DNA of 64,000 nucleotides from Leptolinea sp964446955 (GCA_964446955.1 CAYUQJ010000008.1:62001-126000); one strand, 5' to 3'; numbered from the stretch's first letter, positions 17,329 through 26,777 are shown. Made by a program: numbers and translations. The notes: a model not told the origin generated them from the sequence alone.

Positions 17329-18228
17329 ATGAAATATGTGAAATCTGTAAACATCGTAGCGATCATTATGGTAGTAGCAATGGCACTGGGGGCTTTCAGT
17401 TCTCCCGTTGCGGCGGCTGACAGCGACCCGAACAAGCCGGGTGAAATGCCAACCGTAAAAACACAAACGGTCCATGACCAGTCCAACGAAAAAACGGCCA
17501 ACGATAAAACGGCATTTGGCGGTGATGTTTTCAATCTTGGATGGTATGAGCGGCCTTTCGACCAGGATATGAACTATCTTCCATTCATTGACCTGCAAAC
17601 GATCCTGATGAACCGCCAGGATCCCAACTGGGTCTATGTGAAAATGTCGATGGTCAATGCCATTGAAGAAGGTGCCGATAGTAAACCATTGTACGGACTG
17701 GAAATGGATACCGACATCGATAATCGTGGCGAGTTCCTCATCACTGTTACCGCCCCACGCGGTACGGAATGGTCAACCGACGGGGTTACTGTTCTATCCA
17801 ACTCCGACAACATGATCGGCGGGGTTAAACCGGTTCTCGCGGATACAAACCCGTATGAAGGAAAGGGTTACGATACCGAGGTCTTCAAATCCGGTGAGGG
17901 CGATGATCCCAATCTGGTATTTGCGAGAATGTCGCCATCTGACCCGAAGACAATAGAAATTGCCTTCAAGCACAGCTTTGTTGGCGGCGAAAAGGGTAAG
18001 TTTATGTGGTTCCCATGGGCTATGGTCGGTATGCAGGACCCAACGATGATGGAATTCAATGACCATTTCTCCAGGGATGAAGCCGGTTCCCCCGTAAAAA
18101 CGGAAGGCAAGTACTATCCGATCAAAGCTGTCTGGGGTGTAGATAACACGGGCCGTGTACCATCAGGATTCGAACCAACAGGTCTAATGCCCGGACTTAT
18201 TGAGAGTATGCAACCAAAACTTCAATAA
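17329..18228 (+). CDS. Tandem-family secreted protein E (unknown function)
   Basis: A 299-residue paralogue with a classical signal peptide (cleavage near PVAAA-D) and no lipobox. It is closest to C: acidic loop MDTDIDNRGEFL, KFMWFPWAMVGM, FNDHFSRDEAGSP. Both C-terminal cysteines conserved in A-D are gone: the motif reads VDNTGRVPSG and the tail MPGLIES. This is the only member with no cysteine in that region. GGAGGG lies 4 bases before ATG 17329; an ATG at 17317 overlaps this ribosome site and is unlikely. The 196-base gap before it shows no gene, so it may have its own promoter. Confidence 0.87.
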   Translation: MKYVKSVNIVAIIMVVAMALGAFSSPVAAADSDPNKPGEMPTVKTQTVHDQSNEKTANDKTAFGGDVFNLGWYERPFDQDMNYLPFIDLQTILMNRQDPNWVYVKMSMVNAIEEGADSKPLYGLEMDTDIDNRGEFLITVTAPRGTEWSTDGVTVLSNSDNMIGGVKPVLADTNPYEGKGYDTEVFKSGEGDDPNLVFARMSPSDPKTIEIAFKHSFVGGEKGKFMWFPWAMVGMQDPTMMEFNDHFSRDEAGSPVKTEGKYYPIKAVWGVDNTGRVPSGFEPTGLMPGLIESMQPKLQ

Positions 18229-18255
18229 GACTTGATCAAACCCGATTAGATAGTT

Positions 18256-18289
18256 CCGGCCGCTCCCCCAGGTTGAAGGGAGCGGCCGG
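18256..18289 (+). terminator. Strong hairpin ending the tandem family
   Basis: CCGGCCGCTCCC (18256-18267) pairs perfectly with GGGAGCGGCCGG (18278-18289), 12 bp with a 10-base loop, 27 bases after the stop of gene E. The following T-tract is poor, so it may act as a terminator or as a 3'-end stabiliser. Confidence 0.75.
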
Positions 18290-18327
18290 TTACGTTATAC
18301 TGAAAATCTCAATATTTCCATGGAGGG

Positions 18328-19452
18328 ATGATGACGAAATTTGTTGGTGTTTTAACGGCTGGTGGAGATACCCCCGGCCTCAACGCAGCCCTGCGCGGTT
18401 TTGGAAAAGCGGCGATAGAAGAATACGGTATGGAAGTGATCGGTTTTTACGAGGGATACCGTGGATTAATGCAGAACCGTACAATTCGTCTGGATGGGTC
18501 CAATCTTTCCGGTATTCTCACGCGCGGGGGCACCATTCTGGGGACAAGTCGTGACAAACCGAACAATATGCCCATGGGCGGGCAGTTTTTGGATATGACC
18601 GATACCATGGTTGAAAATTACGAACGTCATCACCTGGATATGCTTGTTTGCATCGGCGGGGGTGGAACGCATAAGAGCGCGGCGAAGTTGATGAAAAAAG
18701 GGATCAACGTTGTGACAATCCCCAAAACGATTGACAACGACCTTTGTGGCACAGACCACAGTATCGGTTTTGATACGGCACTGGGAATTGCCACAGATGC
18801 CATCGACCGGCTACACAGTACGGCGCACAGTCATCATCGCATTATTGTGGTTGAGATCATGGGGCATAATACCGGATGGCTTGCATTGGGTTCCGGAATA
18901 GCGGGGGGAGCTGATGTAATCCTCATCCCGGAGATTCCCTATAAAACTCAATCTATCGCGGAAGCTATTTTGCGGCGAAGCCGGGGTGGCAAACGCTTCA
19001 GCATCGTGGCCGTGTCGGAAGGGGCTTTAAGTGTTGATGATTCTCTGATCTTTAGTAAAGCAATGGCAGATATGGAAGGAACAAAAAAGGGACCGGATCG
19101 CGATGCGGCCCTTTCCCGAGTACAGGAACTACGGCAGGCTCATGCGTCCAATACCATAAATCTGGCAGCAGAATTGGAAAAGTTGACCGGTCTCGAATCA
19201 CGGGTGACAATTCTGGGCTACGTTCAGCGGGGAGGTACACCTTCGGCATATGACCGCTTGCTGGCGACCCGGCTTGGAACCGCGGCCGCGAATTTTATCG
19301 CGGAAGGGTTAAGCGGGGTAATGGTTGCCGCAAGAGGGGAAAAAGTTGAACCGGTGAAATTGGAGAAGGTTGTTGGTATACGGAATGTGGTACCGGTTGA
19401 TCATCCGTGGGTTATCAGCGCCCGTAATGTGGGGACCAATCTCGGTGATTAA
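18328..19452 (+). CDS. 6-phosphofructokinase (PFK-A family)
   Basis: A 374-residue phosphofructokinase that phosphorylates fructose 6-phosphate in glycolysis. Seen in sequence: GGDTPGLNAALRGF (residues 12-25), GGGGTHKSAAKL near residue 109, PKTIDNDLCGTDHSIGFDTA from residue 132, and MGHNTGWLAL. The lysine in PKTIDND is the mark of PPi-type and mixed-group enzymes, while glycine after GGG favours ATP, so the phosphoryl donor cannot be decided. The usual GGDG aspartate is glycine here. GGAGGG precedes ATG 18328. Its stop overlaps the stop of the convergent esterase gene by 3 bases. Confidence 0.9.
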   Translation: MMTKFVGVLTAGGDTPGLNAALRGFGKAAIEEYGMEVIGFYEGYRGLMQNRTIRLDGSNLSGILTRGGTILGTSRDKPNNMPMGGQFLDMTDTMVENYERHHLDMLVCIGGGGTHKSAAKLMKKGINVVTIPKTIDNDLCGTDHSIGFDTALGIATDAIDRLHSTAHSHHRIIVVEIMGHNTGWLALGSGIAGGADVILIPEIPYKTQSIAEAILRRSRGGKRFSIVAVSEGALSVDDSLIFSKAMADMEGTKKGPDRDAALSRVQELRQAHASNTINLAAELEKLTGLESRVTILGYVQRGGTPSAYDRLLATRLGTAAANFIAEGLSGVMVAARGEKVEPVKLEKVVGIRNVVPVDHPWVISARNVGTNLGD

Positions 19453-20420
19453 TCGAGAATGACTGGTGGTTCCCCATTTTGCCAGCCGGCGGCATACCAA
19501 CGTAAATAATCTTCAACATGGCTTGACCAGTAATCCTCTGTATGTTCCCCATTATTAATGTACCATTCATGGGGAACATCATACGCGGTTAGTATTCCTT
19601 CGAATTGGCTGGCGGGTGCCATGCCGCTGTCAACGATTCCAATGTCAATATAAACACTTGGCATATCACGCTTCTCTATTTTTGCCAGCCAGCGGGGAGC
19701 GGATGCCAGATCACCAATAAATGGAGGGAGACTGTGCGCCCCAATTGATCCGAAGTATTGTGGTTGAGATAATCCAATGTGAACCGCCCAGCCCGCCCCG
19801 CGTGACAACCCGCCAATGGCTCGACAGGATCGCTCAGCGCAAACCGGATAATTCTCTTCCATCCAGGGTATCAATCCATTGGTTAAGGCTTCTCCAAAAC
19901 CATCCTCATAGGGATTGCCTGTAGATTGTTCTTCGAATGGCATAATGATCAAAAACGGATCGGCTTCTCCAGAACTGATCAATTTGTCCGCCGTTTCATC
20001 TATGCCCAGGCGGTCCCATTGATCATTCTTATAAAGCATACCGTGGATCATGATCATATAAGGATATGGCTTTTCCGGTTCGGCTGTGTAACAGGGTGGA
20101 AAATACACCCTGATTTTTAATGGATAGGACAGTGATGAGTTTGGTACTTCAAAGTCTTCCAGTCTGCCATGTTTTTGCGTACATTTTTCGAGCGTTGGTT
20201 CCAATGTTGGTTCCAATACGGCTTCTGTCGGTTCAATCGTAGGGGTGTTGGTCGTTGTTGCTGTGGGCACAGGCTCGTTTACCGGCTCTAATCCGCTGGC
20301 TGATGCCGTATTTGCTGTACAACCGCATGTGAAAAGAACCAATCCCAGCCAGGCTACCATGAGCTTGGAAGATAACGATACGATATTCTGTTTTCTCGTT
20401 GGATTTCCTGGGAGTTTCAC
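19449..20420 (-). CDS. Esterase-family lipoprotein (alpha/beta hydrolase)
   Basis: A 323-residue exported hydrolase of the putative esterase (esterase D-like) family. A long basic N-region leads to a hydrophobic stretch and the lipobox FTCGC (about residue 33), followed by a Thr/Pro/Glu linker. The catalytic domain starts near residue 85. It shows the strand IRVYFPPCY, MIMIHGMLYKNDQW, the nucleophile elbow GLSRGAG, an acid in DIGIVDSG and a histidine in NNGEHTEDYW. The family includes feruloyl and other carboxylesterases, but the substrate here is unknown. The GTG start has AAGGA 10 bases upstream. Confidence 0.85.
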   Translation of the reverse strand: MKLPGNPTRKQNIVSLSSKLMVAWLGLVLFTCGCTANTASASGLEPVNEPVPTATTTNTPTIEPTEAVLEPTLEPTLEKCTQKHGRLEDFEVPNSSLSYPLKIRVYFPPCYTAEPEKPYPYMIMIHGMLYKNDQWDRLGIDETADKLISSGEADPFLIIMPFEEQSTGNPYEDGFGEALTNGLIPWMEENYPVCAERSCRAIGGLSRGAGWAVHIGLSQPQYFGSIGAHSLPPFIGDLASAPRWLAKIEKRDMPSVYIDIGIVDSGMAPASQFEGILTAYDVPHEWYINNGEHTEDYWSSHVEDYLRWYAAGWQNGEPPVILD

Positions 20421-20471
20421 GTGTTTAACGTCCTTGACGTGGTTATGACTTCCGGATTATACTCGAACCGC

Positions 20472-20544
20472 CGGGGTGTAGCGCAGTTGGCAGCGCACCG
20501 CGTTTGGGACGCGGGGGTCGGCGGTTCAAGTCCGCCCACCCCGA
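20472..20544 (+). tRNA. tRNA-Pro (anticodon UGG)
   Basis: A complete cloverleaf is readable. The acceptor arm is CGGGGTG with CACCCCG; the D arm is GCGC/GCGC. The anticodon stem CCGCG/CGCGG has loop TTTGGGA, giving anticodon TGG. The T arm is GGCGG-TTCAAGT-CCGCC, with discriminator A. CCA is not encoded. It lies between the divergent esterase gene and a small conserved gene. Confidence 0.97.
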
Positions 20545-20578
20545 CTGTTTTGATTAAGCCTCGTAAACGGATCATTCC

Positions 20579-20890
20579 ATGTCTGCTCAAAAAATCGATG
20601 GCATAATTGAAACGGTACGGTATGATCCGGAAGGGAAAATCAGTCAGGTCCGGGTTTATGAAAGGCGGGGTTCATCCTTTTCCGACCTGACCTTGTTATC
20701 CCGGGAATCATTGATTCAAAAAATACGAACTGGTAAAAAGTTCTATGTGGGTAAACGAATACCATTACAGGCCAGCACGTTTGAACTTGGAAATCCGGTC
20801 AGAATTGCCGGCCGGTCAGGGTTTGAAGTGGTTGTTACAGGATCTGGCCGCGACATACACGACGACCTACCGGAAGTCCCTTTGTTTTAA
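20579..20890 (+). CDS. Small conserved cytoplasmic protein, unknown function
   Basis: A 103-residue basic protein without signal or membrane segment. It begins with a strand-rich part (KIDGIIETVRYDPEGKISQV) and ends with an acidic tail (DDLPEVPLF). I do not recognise the family. It directly follows the tRNA gene and precedes the glycosyltransferase by 24 bases, so it probably opens an operon with that gene and rnhB. No strong ribosome site is visible before the ATG. Confidence 0.7.
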   Translation: MSAQKIDGIIETVRYDPEGKISQVRVYERRGSSFSDLTLLSRESLIQKIRTGKKFYVGKRIPLQASTFELGNPVRIAGRSGFEVVVTGSGRDIHDDLPEVPLF

Positions 20891-20914
20891 CCAATTATAT
20901 GAAACAGGTTCGAG

Positions 20915-21661
20915 ATGAATCCGGCTGAGACACCGCCGTATCTATCTATCATATTGCCGGTGCACAATGAAGAGAACCGGTTACCCGACACTCTGAACGA
21001 GCTGGAGGGTTTTCTGTCATGTCAGAATTTCTCGTATGAGGTGATTATTGTAGAAAATGGCAGTCGGGATCGGTCATATGAACTGGCGCTCGCGTTTTGC
21101 GAGACACATTCGCGATTTCAAGTCTTTCGTGAAGAAGAACGCGGAAAGGGATTGGCTGTCCGGACGGGGATGTTGAAAGCGCGTGGACAATACCGGATGT
21201 TCTGTGATGTCGATTTCTCCATGCCGATTGATGAGATTCCTGGCTTCTTACCACCCAACAATCTTGATGCCGATATCGTGATCGGGTCACGCGAAGCACC
21301 AGGCTCAATTCGCTACAATGAACCCGCCTACCGCCATTTCATCGGCCGGATTTTTAACACAATGGTTCGTATGGCAGTGCTTCCCTCTTTGCAAGATTCA
21401 CAGTGCGGTTTTAAGATGTTCAAGGGATCATGCGCGGATGACGTGTTCCGCAAACAAACACTTACCGGAATGTCGTTTGACGTGGAAGTGTTATATATTG
21501 CCAGGCATGCCGGATATAAAATAACGGAAATACCCATTCCCTGGTACTTTAACCCGGATAGTCGTGTCCGCCTGTTGGATGATTCATTGCGGATGGCCAT
21601 TGATCTGTTAGTGATCCGAAAAAATGCGGCGCGTGGTATCTATGACCCGGAGTCGCGGTAA
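20915..21661 (+). CDS. Family 2 glycosyltransferase (polyprenyl-phosphate type)
   Basis: A 248-residue GT-A glycosyltransferase resembling dolichyl/polyprenyl-phosphate glucosyl- or mannosyltransferases. It shows the nucleotide-binding start LSIILPVHNEENRLPDTLN, the acidic pair in VENGSRDRS, the DXD-like metal site FCDVDFSMP, and QDSQCGFKMF near the acceptor site. It has no C-terminal membrane segment, so it should act at the membrane as a peripheral enzyme. It probably loads a sugar on a lipid carrier used by GT-C enzymes such as the one at 31532. Its 3' end overlaps rnhB. Confidence 0.88.
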   Translation: MNPAETPPYLSIILPVHNEENRLPDTLNELEGFLSCQNFSYEVIIVENGSRDRSYELALAFCETHSRFQVFREEERGKGLAVRTGMLKARGQYRMFCDVDFSMPIDEIPGFLPPNNLDADIVIGSREAPGSIRYNEPAYRHFIGRIFNTMVRMAVLPSLQDSQCGFKMFKGSCADDVFRKQTLTGMSFDVEVLYIARHAGYKITEIPIPWYFNPDSRVRLLDDSLRMAIDLLVIRKNAARGIYDPESR

Positions 21662-22295
21662 GTTCATCCCACCGGAAAAGCCAGACCTTTCATTTGAAAG
21701 GGGACAATGGTCTTCCGGTTTAACCTTGATCGCAGGGTTGGATGAAGCCGGGAGAGGTTCCTGGGCTGGACCGGTGGTAGCCGGTGTTGTTGTTCTTCCA
21801 AATCACGATGCTGAACTTGAAGCCAAATTATCCGGAGTTCGCGATTCAAAACAAATGACGGCCAGGCAGAGGGAAAGATGGGCCGGGATAATACGGAAAG
21901 TGGCTGTGGCAGTTGCCTTTGGTCAGGCAGAGTGCACAGAGATTGACGCGCTGGGTATTGTACCGGCCACGAGGTTGGCAATGTGCCGCGCTTTGGAAGG
22001 ATTGGATTTACCCATAGATTATCTTCTCATTGATGCGGTCAAACTACCAATGGTCGACATTCCGCAAATCAGCCTAATTAAGGGCGACGCGCGATCGTTA
22101 AGTATAGCGGCCGCATCGATTATCGCCAAAACAGAACGGGATCATCTGATGGAATTATTGGAAGAAAAAATCCCGGGCTATGGTTTTGCCAGTCATAAAG
22201 GATATGGAACCCAATTTCACCGCCAATCGTTGTATGAAAAGGGTGTGTCAACGCAACACCGCCGAAGCTTTTCGCCGGTAAGATCGCTCCTATAG
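21642..22295 (+). CDS. rnhB: Ribonuclease HII
   Basis: RNase HII removes RNA primers and single ribonucleotides from DNA. The 217-residue protein has the catalytic Asp-Glu pair in GLDEAGRGSWAGPV (D34, E35), a third acid in YLLIDAVKLP, and KGDARSLSIAAASIIAKTERDH with the fourth acid, then YGFASHKGYGT. The start is uncertain: ATG 21642 and ATG 21624 are both in frame, and both overlap the end of the glycosyltransferase gene. I prefer 21642 because the family has a short N-terminus. A strong terminator follows. Confidence 0.95.
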   Translation: MTRSRGKFIPPEKPDLSFERGQWSSGLTLIAGLDEAGRGSWAGPVVAGVVVLPNHDAELEAKLSGVRDSKQMTARQRERWAGIIRKVAVAVAFGQAECTEIDALGIVPATRLAMCRALEGLDLPIDYLLIDAVKLPMVDIPQISLIKGDARSLSIAAASIIAKTERDHLMELLEEKIPGYGFASHKGYGTQFHRQSLYEKGVSTQHRRSFSPVRSLL

Positions 22296-22300
22296 AGCAA

Positions 22301-22329
22301 AAAACCAGCCTGTACAGGCTGGTTTTTTT
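22301..22329. terminator. Bidirectional terminator after rnhB
   Basis: AAAACCAGCCTG and its exact complement form a perfect 26-base palindrome (22301-22326), flanked by A-run and T-run. It serves rnhB and the convergent P-type ATPase gene. Confidence 0.92.
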
Positions 22330-22353
22330 GCTTAATCCTATTTCACCGGGATT

Positions 22354-25173
22354 TTATGCACTCTTTTTATCGGTGAAAACAAACCTCTTAATCAATTCCG
22401 CCGTGATGAACGGGATTACGAACAGGGGAATGATTTCCACCCATTCAATCCACAATAACGGCTGTGTGTTGAAAATGGGGTTGAAGAACGGCACATAGAC
22501 AACCATCATGACCAGCAGGAAGGAAGTAAGAACGGCCAGGTTCATCCACTTATTCGAGAAGAACCCGATCTTGAAAACCGAGTACCGTTCAGATCGGGCA
22601 GCATACGCGCGGATCAATTCTGAAAGGCTCAGTGTCACAAAAGCCATGGTATGGGCCATATCGATTCCATCCATCATCATACCGATCCAGTAGGCAGCCA
22701 GTGTGGTGGCTGTGTCGGCAACAGTTTGAATGGCAACACCAATCGCCATCTTCTTGTTGATGATCGGCTCATCGGGCGGACGCGGTTTCTGGTCCATAAG
22801 ATCCGGATCACCCTTTTCAGTACCCAGAGCCAGAGCCGGTGCGCCATCGGAGATCAGGTTGAGCCACAACAATTGGATTGCCGATAGCGGCGAACCAAAG
22901 CCTAGCATTGTGGGGATGAAGATGATCAGGATCTCGGACATATTGCATGAGATCAGGAAGTAAACAAACTTGCGGATATTGCTATAGATCACACGGCCTT
23001 GTTCCACCGCGGCAACGATGCTGGCATAGTTGTCATCGGTGAGCACCATATCAGCGGTTTGTTTGGCCACATCCGTACCGGTGATGCCCATGGCTACGCC
23101 AATGTCGGCACGTTTGATAGCCGGAGCGTCGTTCACACCATCTCCGGTCATGGCTACGACTTGCCTGTTGGCACGCAGGGCGTCCACAATACGCATCTTG
23201 TGTTCCGGCGAGACACGGGCATACACATCCGTGGTTTCAGCCGCTTTGCGAAGTTCTACATCGCTAAGATCATTGATCTGGGCACCGGTGAAGACCGCGT
23301 GACCGGGTTGGATCAGTCCGATCGATTCACCAATGGCACGGGCTGTGTTGGGATAATCGCCGGTGATCATAACCGTGCGGATACCAGCCTGACGAGCTTT
23401 AAGCAGGGCTGGTTTTACTTCAGGACGTGGGGGATCGATCATGCCGATAAGTCCGACAAAGATCAGATCTTCTTCCAGGGCGCTCATATTCTCTTCATTC
23501 GGATGAGCTTCAACGGTCCGGTATGCCAACCCAAGTACACGAAGAGCGTCTTTGGTCATGTTGTCATTGGCGGCCAGAACCTTGGCTTTCATGGCTTCAT
23601 CCATCGGTTTCACGCTCTTGTCGTCCATGGATTGAATGCTTTTACAAAGCGATAGAACGACATCAGGAGCGCCTTTGACCACAGCCACATACCGGTCTTT
23701 TGGACTGGGATGATAGAACGGTGAAAAATCTTCTGCGGTTGCCTGCATGGCATCATGCAGGGTGACCATGCGTTTACGTTCGGAGTCGAAGGGAATTTCC
23801 GCGGTTCGCGGGAAGGTGTTATTCACCTGTTTTAATACCGCGCCGGCTTTCGCCGCGGCGACCAGCAGGGAAGCTTCTGTCGGGTCACCTATAACCCGGA
23901 CGTCTTTATCACTATCTTTGTCTGCCACTTCCAGGTGTGCGTCGTTGTTTAACATGCCAACCCAAAGGGCAGTTGTCGCTGCTGGATATTCGGCCAGCTT
24001 TACTTCTTTGCCATCCAAAAGGAACTGACCTTCTGTGGCATATCCGCTGCCAGTAATCTCAAAGGTTTTGCCATCCACCCAGAGGCGGGTGACGGTCATC
24101 TCGTTCTGGGTGAGGGTGCCGGTTTTATCGGTGCAGATGACGGTGGCAGAACCCAGGGTTTCCACAGAGGAAAGCCGACGGATGAGCGCGTGGCGATTGA
24201 CCATTTCGCGCATACCCAGCGCCAGACTGATGGTCACAATGGCCGGGAGTCCTTCCGGAACCGCGGCAATTGCCAGGCTGACGGCGATCATGAATTGTTC
24301 AACCCAGTGTTCGGCATCCAGATGGGCCAGATCTTCCACCCGCAGAATACCGGTCACGAAAACCAGTACACAAACAGCGATACAGGCATAACCCAGGGTT
24401 TTACCAAGATTGTCCAGTTTCTTCTGCAGGGGTGTTTCCTCAGCTTCCACCTCTTGCAACATTGTGGCAATTTGACCGAGTTCAGTAGCCATACCGGTGG
24501 AGGTCACCATTCCGGTTCCGCGACCATAGGCCACCATGGTTCCCATAAAAGCACAGTTGGCCATGTCACCCAGGGGGACTTCACCTTTGAGAACCAGGGA
24601 AGCGTTCTTCTGGATGGGCAGGCTTTCTCCTGTGAGCGCGGCTTCTTCCACACGCAGGTTTACTGCTTCTGCCAAGCGTAAGTCAGCCGGAATGAAGTTG
24701 CCCGCTTCCAGAAATACAACGTCTCCTGGTACAAGCTGGCTCGCTGGAATGGTCAAACGTTTTCCATCACGGATCACATGGGCTTCCGGCGATGCCATCT
24801 TTTTCAGCGCGGCCAGAGCTTCTTCTGCCCGTGATTCCTGAACAACGCCCATAACTGCATTGAGGACAACGATCAAAAGAATAGCTATCGCGTCAACCCA
24901 TTCTCCCAAAACGCCTGAAATAACCGCGGCAGAGATGAGAAGGATGATGACAAAGCTCTTGAGTTGATCTATAACCATTTGAAGGAAGGTTCTTTTGGGA
25001 GCTTCTTTCAATTGGTTCAGGCCGTACTTCTCTGTACGGACTGTCACTTCAGCCTGAGATAAACCTTGTTCAATATTCGTTCCCAGTGCTTTTATTGCTT
25101 CCTCAATGGTAGATGTGCTATATGATGGTAGCTCATCCGTTGATACTGCTATGCTTTCCTTTTCTTTAGCCAT
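22354..25173 (-). CDS. P-type Ca2+-like cation ATPase (type II)
   Basis: A 939-residue P-type ATPase of the SERCA/PMR1-like type II class. It has an N-terminal cation-ATPase domain, the actuator loop TGES (181-184), the membrane motif PEGLP (306-310), the phosphorylated aspartate in CTDKTGTLT (D349), a nucleotide-binding domain, and the hinge GDGVNDAP with GTDVAKQTADMVLTDDN. The C-terminal transmembrane block is complete (about ten helices in all). Type II pumps move Ca2+ or other cations out of the cytoplasm. PEGLP is usual for Ca2+-type pumps, but the ion cannot be proved here. It is a single-gene unit. Confidence 0.93.
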   Translation of the reverse strand: MAKEKESIAVSTDELPSYSTSTIEEAIKALGTNIEQGLSQAEVTVRTEKYGLNQLKEAPKRTFLQMVIDQLKSFVIILLISAAVISGVLGEWVDAIAILLIVVLNAVMGVVQESRAEEALAALKKMASPEAHVIRDGKRLTIPASQLVPGDVVFLEAGNFIPADLRLAEAVNLRVEEAALTGESLPIQKNASLVLKGEVPLGDMANCAFMGTMVAYGRGTGMVTSTGMATELGQIATMLQEVEAEETPLQKKLDNLGKTLGYACIAVCVLVFVTGILRVEDLAHLDAEHWVEQFMIAVSLAIAAVPEGLPAIVTISLALGMREMVNRHALIRRLSSVETLGSATVICTDKTGTLTQNEMTVTRLWVDGKTFEITGSGYATEGQFLLDGKEVKLAEYPAATTALWVGMLNNDAHLEVADKDSDKDVRVIGDPTEASLLVAAAKAGAVLKQVNNTFPRTAEIPFDSERKRMVTLHDAMQATAEDFSPFYHPSPKDRYVAVVKGAPDVVLSLCKSIQSMDDKSVKPMDEAMKAKVLAANDNMTKDALRVLGLAYRTVEAHPNEENMSALEEDLIFVGLIGMIDPPRPEVKPALLKARQAGIRTVMITGDYPNTARAIGESIGLIQPGHAVFTGAQINDLSDVELRKAAETTDVYARVSPEHKMRIVDALRANRQVVAMTGDGVNDAPAIKRADIGVAMGITGTDVAKQTADMVLTDDNYASIVAAVEQGRVIYSNIRKFVYFLISCNMSEILIIFIPTMLGFGSPLSAIQLLWLNLISDGAPALALGTEKGDPDLMDQKPRPPDEPIINKKMAIGVAIQTVADTATTLAAYWIGMMMDGIDMAHTMAFVTLSLSELIRAYAARSERYSVFKIGFFSNKWMNLAVLTSFLLVMMVVYVPFFNPIFNTQPLLWIEWVEIIPLFVIPFITAELIKRFVFTDKKSA

Positions 25174-25341
25174 AATTACCTCGAAGTAATGAAATCAGGT
25201 CGTAAATATTCGACCATGAACGCCCAAAAAAAACAACATCTGTTTTGTAACAGAAAAGTTGCTTATTGTGTTTAAAATGGAGTCTGAAATTTGTAATCAA
25301 TTGTATATATCAGCCAAATAGTTCTTCGTTCCCCCCTTGGA

Positions 25342-26604
25342 TTAGTCTTTTGACCCGGGGCCTATGTATGTTCCATCCATAATTACAGCATTCTTGGGAA
25401 TAACAACAATGCCATCACGGACAACCCAGTTTTCAGAATCGAGATCAGTCCCGACCGGGAAGGATCGGATGACGACACCCTTGCCGATGCACGCATTCTT
25501 ATCGATAATGGCACCTTCAATCTGGGTTCCTTCTCCTATTCCCATAGGGACTGTGCGATTCTCTTCCTGTTTCACATAATAATCAGCACCCATCAGGATG
25601 CACCGGTCAATCTTCACGTCACGGGAAATCTGACTGCGAAGACCAATGATGGAATCTTTGATTGTGGCTTGTTCAATCCGACAGCCCTCCGCCAGCAGCA
25701 CATTTTTCAGATCACTCTTACAAATGGCTGATCCGGGAAGAAACCGGGTTCCACCGTAGATCGGCGCATTGGCATCAAAAAAATTGAAAGGCGGGTCGGG
25801 ACGGGTCAACGCCAGATTGGTCTCATAAAATGATCGGATGGTTCCTATATCTTCCCAGTATCCTGTGAAATCATATCCGTACACGGTATGAGTAGTAATG
25901 GCCTGAGGAATTACATGACTGCCAAAATCGTCCAGAGGGTAATTGTTGAGTAGGTCAAACAGTGTATCTGTCCGGAATAGATATATTCCCATGGATCCGA
26001 GGAAGGGTTTTTCCGGGTCGTCGCGGCTGACCAGACCGGCCAGTAATTTCGGGTCTTTCGGTTTTTCGGCAAATTCGGTTAACAGGTAATTGGAATTCCG
26101 CTTAAGAACACCGAAACGGCCTGCTTCATTTTTCGCAACCGGTTGGACAGCCACGGTAATGTCTGCATTATGATCCATATGGAAACGGGCCATGGCATCA
26201 TAATCCATGCGGTAAAGATGGTCTCCGGCAAGAATCAGAACGTATTTTGCACGGGTAGAACGAATCTCCCCCAGTTGTTTGCGGACAGCGTCTGCCGTAC
26301 CCTGGTACCAGTCTGTATTTTGCATAGTCTGTTCGGCTGCCCAGATCTGTACCCAGCCTGTGTGAAAATTGTCAAATTGGTAGTTACGTGATATGTGGCG
26401 ATGGAGGGAAACAGAATTAAACTGGGTTAAGATCGCTATCCGGAAAATTCCGGAATTGATACAGTTACTGATGGGAATGTCAATTAAACGGTATTTTCCT
26501 GCCATTGGCACGGCCGGTTTTGACCGCATTTTTGTTAGCGGATACAACCGGCTGCCACGACCGCCGCCCAGAATGACTGCGAGAATATCATTTTGAGATG
26601 GCAT
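25342..26604 (-). CDS. glgC: Glucose-1-phosphate adenylyltransferase
   Basis: GlgC makes ADP-glucose for glycogen synthesis. The 420-residue protein has the nucleotide-binding segment ILGGGRGSRLYPLTKMRSKP, the IPISNCINSG region, WYQGTADAVRKQL, ILAGDHLYRMDY, the sugar-binding EAGRFGVL and FAEKPKDP, and a C-terminal beta-helix domain. ATG 26604 is chosen for GGAG 8 bases upstream; a GTG 9 bases earlier is in frame. No other glycogen gene is nearby. The gaps 25174-25341 and 26605-26777 show no gene. Confidence 0.95.
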   Translation of the reverse strand: MPSQNDILAVILGGGRGSRLYPLTKMRSKPAVPMAGKYRLIDIPISNCINSGIFRIAILTQFNSVSLHRHISRNYQFDNFHTGWVQIWAAEQTMQNTDWYQGTADAVRKQLGEIRSTRAKYVLILAGDHLYRMDYDAMARFHMDHNADITVAVQPVAKNEAGRFGVLKRNSNYLLTEFAEKPKDPKLLAGLVSRDDPEKPFLGSMGIYLFRTDTLFDLLNNYPLDDFGSHVIPQAITTHTVYGYDFTGYWEDIGTIRSFYETNLALTRPDPPFNFFDANAPIYGGTRFLPGSAICKSDLKNVLLAEGCRIEQATIKDSIIGLRSQISRDVKIDRCILMGADYYVKQEENRTVPMGIGEGTQIEGAIIDKNACIGKGVVIRSFPVGTDLDSENWVVRDGIVVIPKNAVIMDGTYIGPGSKD

Positions 26605-26777
26605 TGAACCCACTCCACAATCAGGATTAATTTATTCTTAATACAAGAATACTTACCGGTACAGACAATGTCAACATGACGAAAAGTATAAAAATGGAGT
26701 GAATCTTTCCATAAAAAACCATTTTTTTACTGCATTTTTAGAGTAATTTGTCTTTATTTGAGGAATAATCTAATCAG

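Noticed and set aside
22999..23655. 218-codon plus-strand frame inside the P-type ATPase gene
   Set aside because: Antisense to the catalytic domain of an intact P-type ATPase; no recognisable domain.
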